Assembly: GCA_029216955.1 (NCBI GenBank)
Contig: JANAVB010015600.1
Coordinates: 25,878,510-25,942,509, forward strand
From: Iris pallida
Lineage: Eukaryota; Streptophyta; Magnoliopsida; Asparagales; Iridaceae
Direction: 5' to 3'
DNA length: 64,000 nt
Position numbers and translations under genes: made by a program. The notes beneath the pieces are model-generated. The model ran no database searches and was not told the DNA's origin. It worked only from the letters and a program-made list of their open reading frames with translations. Below, piece after piece: positions 1-9,538 of this stretch. The first letter of the stretch is position 1, and every line of letters begins with the position of its first letter.

Positions 1-150
1 TTAGTAATAATTATTAATGACCAAACATTAGTGACTGACATATTAGTTAGTAATAATTTTATTAATGACCAAACAATAGTGACTGACTTATTAGTTAGTA
101 ATAATTATTAATGACCCAACAATAGTGACTGACTAATTAGTTAGTAATAA
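1..150. repeat. CACTA subterminal tandem repeat, 46-48 bp unit
   Basis: Three direct copies (1-46, 47-94, 95-140) plus the start of a fourth. Each begins TTAGTAATAA, has ATTAATGACC in the middle and ends with AGTGACTGAC and a TTAG junction. The copies differ by a few substitutions and a 2-bp indel. They probably act as transposase-binding sites. Confidence 0.8.
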
Positions 151-396
151 ATATTAAATACTTTTTTATATTGAAATATAAATACTTATCTACGTGGCAT
201 GTTCAATTATAGTAACGGATTTAGGAATTCATCCGTCACTAGTAGTATTAGTGTCGCTCGTAGTAGTGACTGACGGTAACTCCGTTACTCATGTGTTTAG
301 TACGTCACTAATATCATTTCTGACGAAATTCAATCACTATTAATATATATTAGTGACTGTTCTTCGTCGTAACTATAAGCAAATTTTCTTGTAGTG
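1..396. mobile_element. CACTA (En/Spm) transposon, one terminus
   Basis: The stretch ends at 396 with the reverse complement of CACTACAAGAAAA, the terminal inverted repeat typical of plant CACTA transposons. Upstream are subterminal repeats built around GTGACTGAC and TTAGTAATAA, as expected for transposase-binding arrays near CACTA ends. The sequence to the right (397 on) is copia integrase, so the element appears inserted in that older retrotransposon. The other terminus and the 3-bp target duplication lie outside the window. No transposase coding is visible in this part. Confidence 0.82.
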
Positions 397-981
397 AAAT
401 CTCTACCTCATCTGATGCATCCTCAGATGACTCAATCTTAACAGTTTGAGATTTGCTAGATACCACCATGTTGATCGGACTCACTCTTCTTGTTTGAAGC
501 CAACACTGAAGAATCATCAAATATGACATACCTGCTGATTAACAACTTCTTATCCTCCAAGTTGTATAGACGGCATTCCTTCACTCCTTGTGCATATCCC
601 AAGAATATGGCTTTCTTGGCTCTCAGATCCAACTTACCCTCATTGACATGATAGTAAGCTTTGCATCCAAACATGTGCAAAGTGCTATAATATGCTGATT
701 TGCCAGTCATCACCTCATATGGAGTCTTACAATCTATAGTCGGAGTTGGTGATCTATTAACCAAGTACCGCACCATGTGTATAGCATCCGCCTACCATTT
801 CTTGCCTAAACCGACATTGGAGAGCATACATCTTGCTTTCTCAAACAAAGTTTGGTTCATCCTCTCTACTAACCCATTCTGCTACGATGTGTTCCTGACA
901 GTCCAATGTTGAAAGATACCTTCTTGAGCACAAAAATCTTTGAATGGTCCATAGGTTTATTCAGTACCATTATCAAACCTC
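397..981 (-). pseudogene. Old Ty1/copia: integrase C-terminal part (distal fragment)
   Basis: Read on the minus strand this encodes the end of a copia integrase core and the following region: a degenerate QNG..ER motif near 830-900, then LVNRSPT, the PYEVMTGK segment, and a FLGYAQGVKECRLY segment typical of copia pol after the integrase. An open stretch covers 456-776; upstream parts carry stop codons. It continues the pol fragment that stops at 10563, since the Sirevirus-like element inserted exactly between the two (ACCTC at 977-981 and 10563-10567). On its left it is cut by the CACTA terminus at 396, so reverse transcriptase is not in the window. Confidence 0.8.
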
Positions 982-2038
982 TGTAGGAACGATATAGTAA
1001 AGCGTAATACTCTAGAGGAGGGTGAATAGAGTTGGCAGCGGAATAATGCTAATTAAAAAATGTTAGCAACACAATCACAGTATATAATCACAATAAAAAT
1101 AATGTAAAGGCAGAGTTCAGAAAGCAAACTCAAAGACAACGATGTATACTGGTATCCCTCTGTTGAAGACTAATCCAGTCGGTAGAACTCTTGCTACCAG
1201 TTTGAATCAACTATAGGAAAAATCGCAAGTTTTCTTACGAAGTCCTTGCAACTTCTACAACGCGAGCTTTGATACGAAGAACTCGTCCAACTTCAAAATG
1301 TGAAGCGGTATTCTTCAATCAAGCCTTCCGATTACAATCTCTCAGAAACTTCTAGACCATACCGCACTGGCAAATCGACTAGAGGATTGTAACTGGCTTG
1401 GGATCTGAAATTGAAAGCTCTAGAAAAACTCTTTGGAAGACAGAAAGCTTTAGATAGAGAGAAGATTGAAAGTGAATGAGTGAATTGAAATGATCGAAAT
1501 CCTTCTCTATTTATAGGAATTCCAAAGGGAGAACTCTGTCAGAATTCGGGCAGAATTCGGGCAGAACTCGATGAGCAAATCTCGGTCAAATTCGCAACTG
1601 CAGGAGGACCAAGTTCCAGAGAATTCAAAAATCAAAACGGCTACTAACCGAACTCTGGCCGAACTCTGGCCGAACTCTGGCCGAGTTCTGTCAGGGTTAG
1701 GTTAGGGTTTTTAAAACAAGTTTTGGTGATTTTTGAAAACCTTTTTGTAAACAATTTTGATAGGTCATTTTAAAATCATTTTGAACTATTTTGGGGATAG
1801 CCTATTTGCCAGTACGACTCGGTGTACAACGTATTCCTAGACTCAAATAAAATGAAAATTACATTGCATAGGAAATACAGACTCAAGTAGGCAAACAGAT
1901 CTTCAGACTTGAACGGAGTGAATATCCAATCTTGCTTATGTCCAAGAAGCCGAGATGTCCCAACTAGCTTCGTATATCCAGACAGAGTTTTGATCAATTA
2001 TTAAAATCAGGTTTGACCATATGACCAATGGGCCAACA
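982..2038 (-). repeat. 3' LTR of the Sirevirus-like element
   Basis: Starts TGTAGGAACG and ends GGGCCAACA on the plus strand; 1057 bp. It is nearly identical to 9539-10562. It has three tandem copies of an 11-bp motif CGAACTCTGGC at about 1648-1682 where the partner has one, which accounts for much of the length difference. A TATA-like box (minus strand TATAAATAG) lies at 1506-1514. Confidence 0.93.
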
Positions 2039-2260
2039 ATCTCCCCCATTTTGATAATTGACAAACTATGAATGATATAATATAAAGCTTGTTCAAAAGA
2101 ATATCAAAAAGTTTGAATTGTTCATAACCTGTATTAAACTCAAAAACAACTCAAAAAAAATGTATGTTAGATCTTTTAATTTTCTCCCCCTTTGTCACTT
2201 AGCAAAATAAATTCACAAGAGAAGGCTCCCCCGCATTAGATGCAGAAGGCTCCCCCGCAA
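2039..2260 (-). promoter_or_regulatory. Polypurine tract plus three further PPT-like tracts
   Basis: Directly next to the 3' LTR the minus strand reads AAAATGGGGGAGAT (about 2039-2052), the plus-strand primer. Similar GGGGGAG tracts recur at about 2183-2190, 2227-2233 and 2247-2253. Repeated PPT-like tracts in front of the 3' LTR are a described feature of Sireviruses; only the first is positioned as the main PPT. Confidence 0.75.
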
Positions 2261-2863
2261 ACAATGCTTAAGTAACAAATAGCGAGAAAACATATAAAAG
2301 AAATAAAGCATATTAACGAAAGAAATAGCATGACAGCCATAAAAAAAATTCTACAGATTATCATCACAGGCATGTATTGTTTCAAAAAAAAGCTCAGGCA
2401 TAATATTTCACAGGCAGTTTGTAATGAAGAAGCAGTATAAAGAGATAGTGCTAAAGAAAAACAAAGTGCTGAAATAAACTGAGATGTCATAAATGAAACA
2501 TCATAAACATGTCCATGAAGATAAAAAGTACTGCAAGCATACTACAAAGTACTGAAAGAACTAAAAAGATAATGATAAAAACTTGGAATGTTGGAGCATT
2601 TCCAAGTGTACAATAAAATATCACTAATAATCAGATCAGATCTCATCATCACTATCCTCATCAATGTCATCATCAGCAGCTCGGCCAGCATGACCGGAAG
2701 GACCAGCACCAGAAGTACCAGCGCCAGAAGGATGAGAAGGGGCGCCAGCATAGAACTCACCGACATAATCTCGAGGAGCACGATACTAATCATAGGCGTT
2801 ACCTGGCTGGAAGTAGGCATGAACATCCTCATCCTCACAGCGGTAACCCGAAAAAGCTGGATC

Positions 2864-3934
2864 TCAAGGGATGGAAGCGGCAGAGTGACCGGTCTGGGCA
2901 AAACGCAGATCAGCCAAGGAGTTTGCCATCGCCTGGTAACGGGTGACATCGCGGAACTCACGCTCGCGAGCCATGTCCGTCATCGAGACGTGCAAAGCAG
3001 ATATGTGCTGATGTATGTCCTCAAAAGTTATGGCATACTGCTGATGTGGTGGAGGAGGTGCAGTAGGAGGAGCAGTAGGTGGAGCTGAAGCATTCCGGCT
3101 GCGACGAGATAGCTGGAGAAACTTGGGCTCAGAGTCCTGAGTACAAGTCGATAGATCGATCTCGAATCGCTGAAAGATACGAGAGAGAATCATCGCGTAA
3201 GAGAGATTTCGATCTCTTGCACGACATCGTCCCATCATCTGAATGATAGTCTTAGGGGCGGAAAAAGGAATCCCCTTAATAAGATGATACATGGCGGACA
3301 GCTCAAGCGAAGTCACATCATCCTTGGAAGTGGATTTGGGAAGTAAAGTAGAGTAGATGATGCGATGCAATTCGTAGTTAAACAAGTTCAGGTTGTTAGC
3401 CTTGAACTTTCCAGAACGTACTCTGTCAGGAGCACAGAGTTCCGCTTTGAAACTAGTGAGTGTTGTGCCTTCGGGGAAATCGAATTCCGTGATGTCAACT
3501 AGCGGTTCACCTTCATTGGAAATACCAAGAATCTCCGCTAGGAGGGCATCATCGAACTCGATGTCGATGCCTCCGACACGTGTGCTCACGTCAAAAGTAT
3601 TTACTACGAGATTGCAATAGAACAATCTAATGGCATTAGTAGCTATTGGGAAGCACAGTTTAACAAATAAGTGTAACCCTAATGCCTCAAATAAGTGACG
3701 ATGATCAGGAAATACCGTCCATTTAATCGGAGCGCCGCCGCATATGGATCGGGTAAAAAAGTCACCGTACCATAGTAAGGCTTGATCGAGGGTTTGAAAG
3801 AAGAACCCATCGAAAGCGCCGTCGCTCGTTTGGATCGGCGAAAACAGTGAATCCGTATGAGGATGCGAAGAGGACCCTTCCTCACTAGGAGTGACCTTCT
3901 TCTTCCTCTTGAAAGGATTAAATCTAGGTGCCAT
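2864..3934 (-). CDS. Sirevirus 'env-like' extra ORF (putative plant transposon-protein type)
   Basis: 356 codons from the ATG at 3934 (MAPRFNPFKRKKK), lying between pol and the 3' LTR. The N-terminus is basic; the middle (~70-250, with FEALGLHLFVKLCFPIATN and IRLFYCNLVV) resembles the 'putative plant transposon protein' domain often found in plant Sireviruses and in dispersed plant ORFs. A proline-rich linker (APPTAPPTAPPPPHQQ) and an alpha-helical C-terminus follow. No signal peptide or membrane segment is seen, so an envelope function is not supported. The frame continues past the stop at 2864 as an acidic tail to about 2640, with a second stop near 2787, so the ancestral protein was longer. 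Its role is unknown. Confidence 0.75.
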   Translation of the reverse strand: MAPRFNPFKRKKKVTPSEEGSSSHPHTDSLFSPIQTSDGAFDGFFFQTLDQALLWYGDFFTRSICGGAPIKWTVFPDHRHLFEALGLHLFVKLCFPIATNAIRLFYCNLVVNTFDVSTRVGGIDIEFDDALLAEILGISNEGEPLVDITEFDFPEGTTLTSFKAELCAPDRVRSGKFKANNLNLFNYELHRIIYSTLLPKSTSKDDVTSLELSAMYHLIKGIPFSAPKTIIQMMGRCRARDRNLSYAMILSRIFQRFEIDLSTCTQDSEPKFLQLSRRSRNASAPPTAPPTAPPPPHQQYAITFEDIHQHISALHVSMTDMAREREFRDVTRYQAMANSLADLRFAQTGHSAASIP

Positions 3935-4536
3935 TGAAATAAAGAGCACTAATTGAAAGGTGGAGAGAGAGGGAGTTATACCTCACGAAATCAAGATATG
4001 CTGTAGAGAATAACGATCTCCGCACGATTCCAAATTTTGGAGAGATTTCACTAAGTAGATTGGAAGCAATAGGTTGGTGAGAAGCTAGGGTTTGGAGGTC
4101 GGGGTCGGCTGCTGCTGCTGTTTGGAATAGTTTGGAAGCAATGGAAGAGAAGGGGCTCTCGGGTTCTGGATATATACACAGATACCCTCAAACGAACTCG
4201 GGCCAAATTCGGTCAGAGTTCTGGCCGAATTCACCTAGGGTTCTTCAAAGTTGATTTTTGCCACTTCTTTTTCATTGACTCGTTTCAAATATTTAATTCA
4301 AAGATTAGTTATTTTAGTCTTCAAATAACATAATTAATAATATTTTATGAATTAAATGTCGTTACACAGTGACTGTCTCAGATTAGCTGTAGGAGTACTG
4401 TCCCAGCTGACGGAGGTTCACCGGGGAACTCTTAAGTACCGCTTCGCTTCAACCGTAGTTGTGATGACAGACAGACTCTTTATTAGCTTATCTCTAACAC
4501 AGTTTTTGCATAATGATATATAATCATAAAATAACA
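3935..4536 (-). other. Spacer between pol and the env-like ORF
   Basis: Non-coding. 3935-4165 reads as an ATG-free leader of the env-like ORF with the telo-box-like AAACCCTAG. 4250-4536 is AT-rich downstream of the pol stop with no recognisable coding. Confidence 0.5.
4160..4245 (-). promoter_or_regulatory. Putative internal promoter of the env-like ORF
   Basis: On the minus strand, motifs of the type GAATTCGGCC / GAACTCTGACCG / GAGTTCG (about 4193-4240) are followed by a TATA-like GTGTATATATCC (about 4168-4180). The LTR U3 has the same motif group upstream of its own TATA box (10065-10145). Between this site and the ATG at 3934 there is no upstream ATG, and the leader contains AAACCCTAG, a telo-box-like element common in plant 5' leaders. 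It is inferred, from arrangement alone, to drive a separate transcript. Confidence 0.5.
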
Positions 4537-7500
4537 TCAATTAATATTATTGACGTCCAAAATTCCTAATTCTCGACGTAAATAATTGAAGCGATCTTCC
4601 GCTAGAGGTTTAGTGAAGATGTCAGCTAATTGATTTTCAGTATCTATGTACACAAGGTTTATATCTCCATTTTGATGATGATCTCTAAGAAAATGATGCC
4701 GAATCTCGATATGTTTAGTACGAGAGTGACATACAGGATTCTTAGTCAAATTAATAGTGCTAGTGTTATCACAGAAAATAGGAATATGTGTGAAAAATAA
4801 ATCAAAGTCTTCTAGGGTTTGTTTCATCCACAAAATCTGAGCGCAACAACGTCCTGCGGCGATGTACTCAGCCTCTGTTGTTGATAGGGCTACAGAATTT
4901 TGCTTTTTACTAAACCAAGAGACTAGAGCCTTGCCTAAGAAATGACATGTGCCACTGGTACTTTTTCTATCAACCTTGCATCCAGCAAAATCTGCATACG
5001 AATAACCAATAAGGTCAAAGGATTTAGTTTTGGGATACCACAAGCCAACAGAAGAAGTGCCCTTAAGGTATCGGAAGATACGCTTAACTGCGGACAGATG
5101 TGATTTTTTTGGGTTAGCTTGAAAACGTGCACATAGGCAAACACTAAACATTATATCTGGACGACTAGCAGTTAAGTAAAGTAAACTACCAATCATACCT
5201 CGATACTTACGTGTGTCGACTGGCTTGCCTTGTTCGTCAGAATCAAGCTTTGTTGAAGTTGCCATCGGAGTGCCAATAGGTTTGACATTATCCAGATCGA
5301 ACTTCTTTAGCAGATCTTTTGTGTACTTGGCTTGATTAATGAACGTCCCATTGTCGGTTTGTTTGACTTGCAATCCGAGAAAGAATTTCAGCTCTCCCAT
5401 CATGCTCATCTCAAACTCATTCTACATACACTTAGAAAATTCTTGACAAAGAGATTCATCAGTGGATCCAAATATGATATCATCAACATAGATTTGAATT
5501 AAAAGCAGCTTGCCATTAAAAGATTTAATAAATAGTGTAGTGTCAACCTTTCCTTTTGAAAATCCGTTGTCAAGTAGAAAAGAGCTTAGACGATCATACC
5601 AAGCACGAGGGGCTTGTTTCAAACCGTATAAGGCTTTCTTCAACTTGAAAACATGGTCAGGATTTTTGAAATCCGTGAAACCCGGAGGTTGTGCTACAAA
5701 AACTTCTTCTTTTATAAAGCCATTTAGAAAAGCACTTTTTACATCCATTTGAAAAAGTTTGAAATCATGAAAACATGCAAATGCACATAACATGCGAATG
5801 GATTCTAATCTCGCAACTGGGGCATAAGTCTCATCGTAGTCGATACCCTCTTCTTGATTGTATCCTTGAGCTACGAGTCGAGCCTTATTACGAGTTACTA
5901 AACCATCCTCATTCAGTTTGTTTCGGAATACCCAACGGGTGCCAATGACCGGATGATCAATAGGCTTGGGAACAAGTTCCCAAACTTGATTCCGTTCGAA
6001 TTGGTTCAATTCCTCTTGCATGGCATCTATCCAGAAACTATCACTACATGCTTCATCAATAGATTTAGGTTCTAGTTGTGAAATAAATGCAACACTAGAA
6101 ACAATATCTCTACTGGATGATCGAGTACTTACTCATTTGGTAATGTCACCAATTACCAAATCTTTTGGATGATCAGTTGTGAATTTTAACCTTTTCGGTA
6201 GACTCTGTAGGTAGCTGGTTCCTGGTTCTTCTCTAGGGGGTTCAGCTGGTGCAGAGCTTGATTCAGGTTCAGCTGATGTTGAGCTTGATGTAGGCAGATC
6301 TTCATCACTGTCATCGAGTGTCATTTGGTTCATTTCATCAAAAGTGACGTTGATTGACTCTTCGATGATCATGGTACGTTTGTTGAAGACTCTGTACCCT
6401 TTGCTCTTGGCCGCATAACCTAGAAAAATACCTTCATCGGCCTTTTCATCAAACTTTCCCAAATTGTCTTTAGTATTAAGAATAAAGCACTTACAGCCAA
6501 ATATCTTAAAGTATGAAACTGAAGGAATTCTATCAAACCATAACTCAAATGGAGTCTTCTTCGATTTGGGTCAAATTAGAACTCTATTGAGCACAAAGCA
6601 AGCTGTATTGACAGCTTCAGCCCGGAAGTATTTGGGTAGGCTAAATTGATTTAACATTACTCTGGCCATTTCGGTTAGAGTTCTGTTCTTACGTTCCACA
6701 ACTCTATTTTGTTGTGGAGTTCTAGGGCAGGAGAACTCGTGTATGAAACCGTGTGTGTCACAAAATTGCTCGAAATCAGCATTCTCGAATTCGCCTCCAT
6801 GATCACTTCTAATTCGAGTAATCATGTAACCTTTTTCATTCTGTACTTTCTTACAAAAGGCGACAAATTTGGATAATGCGTTATTCTTGCGTGTCAAGAA
6901 ATATACCCACGTGTATCTAGAAAAATCATCTACAATTACAAATGCATATAATTTACCTCCGAGGCTAGCAACTCTGCTAGGACCGAATAAATCCATGTGT
7001 AGCAATTGTAGAGGTCTAGTAGTACATATTGCGTTTACAGACTTGAATGTGGATCTGGTAGCCTTGTTCTTTTCGCATTGGCTGCATACCGAATCCTTCT
7101 TGAATGTTATGTCCGGTAAACTGCGTACTAACTTCTTTGTGGATAATCTTGAAATTGTATCCATGTTTGCATGACCGAGTCTCATATGCCATAAATGACT
7201 CTCATCACTTTTGGCCATTAAGCATCTACCTGAAATGTTAGCTTCTTCCAATAGATAGAAAACATATATATTGTCTTCCCTGATTCCTTCAAAGATAGTA
7301 CTACCAGTTGAGCTATCAACTATAGTACATTTGTCTTTGCCAAAGTTGATACCATAACCATGATCAGCTAGATGACTTATGCTGAGCAGATTATGTTTCA
7401 ATTCGGTAACCAGATAGACATCTTTAATCACGGGATAGGGAGATTTACCAACATCACCGATACCAATAATATACCCTTTCAAATTATTGCCGAAGGAAAC

Positions 7501-7617
7501 ATAGCCTTCCTTCTTCTTCTTCGACAGTGTTGCAAATAGAGTAGCGTCACCGGTCATATGCCGTGAGCAACCGCTGTCGAGTATCCATTTGCTTCTAGCA
7601 TGTGAAGGGTGTTCCAC
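4537..7617 (-). pseudogene. Sirevirus-like Pol (PR-IN-RT-RNase H) with three stop codons
   Basis: One reading frame from 7617 down to 4537, broken by stops at 6571-6573, 6133-6135 and 5422-5424. Order: aspartic protease (ILDSGCSRHMTG), GAG-pre-integrase (LWHMRLGHANMD, then CSQCEKNK), integrase core (LHMDLFGPSR, then DHGGEFEN and QQNRVVERKNRTL), copia reverse transcriptase (ARLVAQGYNQEEGIDYDETYAP, active site YVDD near 5490), and copia RNase H (YADFAGCKVDRKST, ALSTTEAEY). It would process Gag, copy RNA to DNA and integrate it. The breaks make it inactive without readthrough. There is no ATG: the frame opens just after a TAG at 7618-7620, so expression presumably needed frameshifting from gag, or an indel has occurred. 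Confidence 0.92.
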
Positions 7618-9454
7618 CTACAAAACAGTTTGCAGATGAAACTCTTGGTACCCATTTCTTGTAGGGTCCTGAACAGTTAGTTTTTGGTATCCAAGCATAA
7701 ATATTTAAATCAACTAGCTTTCTCATTCTACATGCAGATGAAATATGACCAATGAGGCCACAATAATGACATTGTGCATGTTGAGTGTTGAAAGCAGAGT
7801 GATGTACATGGTTGGTAGGTTTAGGTTTTCTAGTATAGAAGAATGCATACCTATGATCATGTTTGGGCTTAACCTTTTGGGGTAAAGGTTTTATATGGTT
7901 TGGTCTGACAGTGTTTGGCTTGGGAACGTTTCGATTTCTCGGTAAGTGACACGTGTTAGGATAGGAAGCAGCAGGCTCAGGCTGTTTTTCTAACCTAATT
8001 TCCAACCTTTTGGAAGTGTCATATAACTTAGTATAATCAGAAGTGAGTGATTCCATTCTGATTTGTGCAGATTGAAGACTTTTCTTTTCTTTAGAAAGAT
8101 CTTCTCTCAATTGGTCTATAATCTTGTCTTTCTCTTCGGATGACTGTTTAGTCTCGTGTAATAAGAGCTTTATAGAGGAAAGCTCACCAGACTCACTAAC
8201 ATTAGTTCTAACCTCAGCTAGTAGGTCGGTAAGTCTTCCTATTTCTCCTTTGTACTCTTTGAGTACCTTCTTAGCGGTCTGATATTTGCTACGCAGTTTC
8301 CTGTAGTCAAGCATCAGGTCACTGAAGGCTTCTCCTAATTGCTCAAAGGTGAAGTCATCATATGTTTCTACAGGTTCAGTAGGTACCTGATCAACTGCCA
8401 TGAAGCAGATGTTTGCAGCGTCCTCTGAATGTTCGTCTTCTGAGTCGCTGGCTTCACTCTCATGCCATATGCTGGTGTTGGCATATTTCTGTGATGTTGA
8501 TCTCTTCAGGTTGCTTTTTTCATACATGTTGTTCTTCTTGCTTGATGATGAGTTGGTGGGACAGTCCTTCTTCATATGTCCCTTCTTCTTGCAGCCATAG
8601 CAGACAGCATCTTCTTGGTACCAGTTGTTGCTGTTGTTCTCTTTGACTCTCTTCTCATGTCTCATGAATCTTTTGAACTTCCTTGCTAGGAGTGCTTGAT
8701 CTTCAGCATCAGATCCACTGCTGTCTGAGTCATCTTCAGCAGCCTTTCTGTGCTGAGCCTTGAGGGCGATCGTCTTCTCCTTTTGTGCAGGCTCTTCAAA
8801 ATCTTGTAGCTCTAGTTCATGAGTGAGTAGCTTACCCATGAGTACTTCAAGTGACATTGTGGTGAGGTCGTTTCCTTCAATGATAGCTGTAGCCTTAGGA
8901 ATCCAGTTCTTGGTGAGAGCTCGCAGGAGTTTGCGAATCTTTTCGTGGTTACTGTAATCTTTGCCTAAGGAGGACAAAGGGTTTACAATATCCAAGAACC
9001 TCTCGAACATTTGTGTGACTGTTTCGTTGGGCTTCATTTTGAACGCCTCGTACTCTTGAGTAAGTCTGCTGACTTTTGACTCCTTGACTCGAGTCGTGCC
9101 TTCATATGTAACTTCGAGAAGCTTCCATACACCATTTGCCGTTGTGCATGTAGATACCCTGTTAAATTCTGTTCTGTCTAAGGCACAAAAGAGAGCATTA
9201 ATGGCACGTGCGTCAAGACTGGCCTTTTTCTTTTCCTCCTCTGTATAACTGCTTTGGGGTTTTTCAACCAAAACTCCCTCAACATTTATACGAGGTGGCT
9301 TTTGATAGCCATCAAGAACAATAGCCCATAAGTCAAAGTCAAGAGATTTCAAGAAGAAACTCATCCGTATTTTCCAATAAGTGTAGTTAGTACCATCAAA
9401 CAGAGGGGGTCTGTTTGTGGCCTGACCTTCACTTGTGAATTTCATAGTAGCCAT
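7595..9454 (-). CDS. Sirevirus-like Gag polyprotein
   Basis: An open frame of 619 codons starting MATMKFTSEG. Residues ~20-230 form the copia gag (UBN2-like) domain, opening with LFDGTNYTYWKIRM. A CCHC zinc knuckle, CYGCKKKGHMKKDC, lies near residue 283. Residues ~380-490 are rich in heptad-like E/K/L and look like a coiled coil. A second knuckle, CHYCGLIGHISSAC, lies near residue 560. Gag packages the element RNA into virus-like particles. The frame ends at a TAG 23 nt inside the start of the pol frame, which is offset by +1. The length and coiled coil fit Sirevirus gags, which are longer than those of other copia elements. No internal stops are present. Confidence 0.9.
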   Translation of the reverse strand: MATMKFTSEGQATNRPPLFDGTNYTYWKIRMSFFLKSLDFDLWAIVLDGYQKPPRINVEGVLVEKPQSSYTEEEKKKASLDARAINALFCALDRTEFNRVSTCTTANGVWKLLEVTYEGTTRVKESKVSRLTQEYEAFKMKPNETVTQMFERFLDIVNPLSSLGKDYSNHEKIRKLLRALTKNWIPKATAIIEGNDLTTMSLEVLMGKLLTHELELQDFEEPAQKEKTIALKAQHRKAAEDDSDSSGSDAEDQALLARKFKRFMRHEKRVKENNSNNWYQEDAVCYGCKKKGHMKKDCPTNSSSSKKNNMYEKSNLKRSTSQKYANTSIWHESEASDSEDEHSEDAANICFMAVDQVPTEPVETYDDFTFEQLGEAFSDLMLDYRKLRSKYQTAKKVLKEYKGEIGRLTDLLAEVRTNVSESGELSSIKLLLHETKQSSEEKDKIIDQLREDLSKEKKSLQSAQIRMESLTSDYTKLYDTSKRLEIRLEKQPEPAASYPNTCHLPRNRNVPKPNTVRPNHIKPLPQKVKPKHDHRYAFFYTRKPKPTNHVHHSAFNTQHAQCHYCGLIGHISSACRMRKLVDLNIYAWIPKTNCSGPYKKWVPRVSSANCFVGGTPFTC

Positions 9455-9520
9455 GTGATGTGCTGTGATCTAATAAATAATGAATGAATAATAGCACTGT
9501 TACCTCGCTTTACCTGTAAC

Positions 9521-9536
9521 ACCCGCTCTGATACCA
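9521..9536 (-). promoter_or_regulatory. Primer-binding site, initiator tRNA-Met type
   Basis: The minus strand reads TGGTATCAGAGCGGGT two bases inside the 5' LTR. TGGTATCAGAGC is complementary to the 3' end of plant initiator tRNA-Met, the usual primer of copia elements. Confidence 0.9.
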
Positions 9537-9538
9537 AT

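Noticed and set aside
2588..3088. Plus-strand 166-codon open frame
   Set aside because: Antisense shadow of the Sirevirus env-like ORF and its tail; low-complexity Ser/Arg, no domain.
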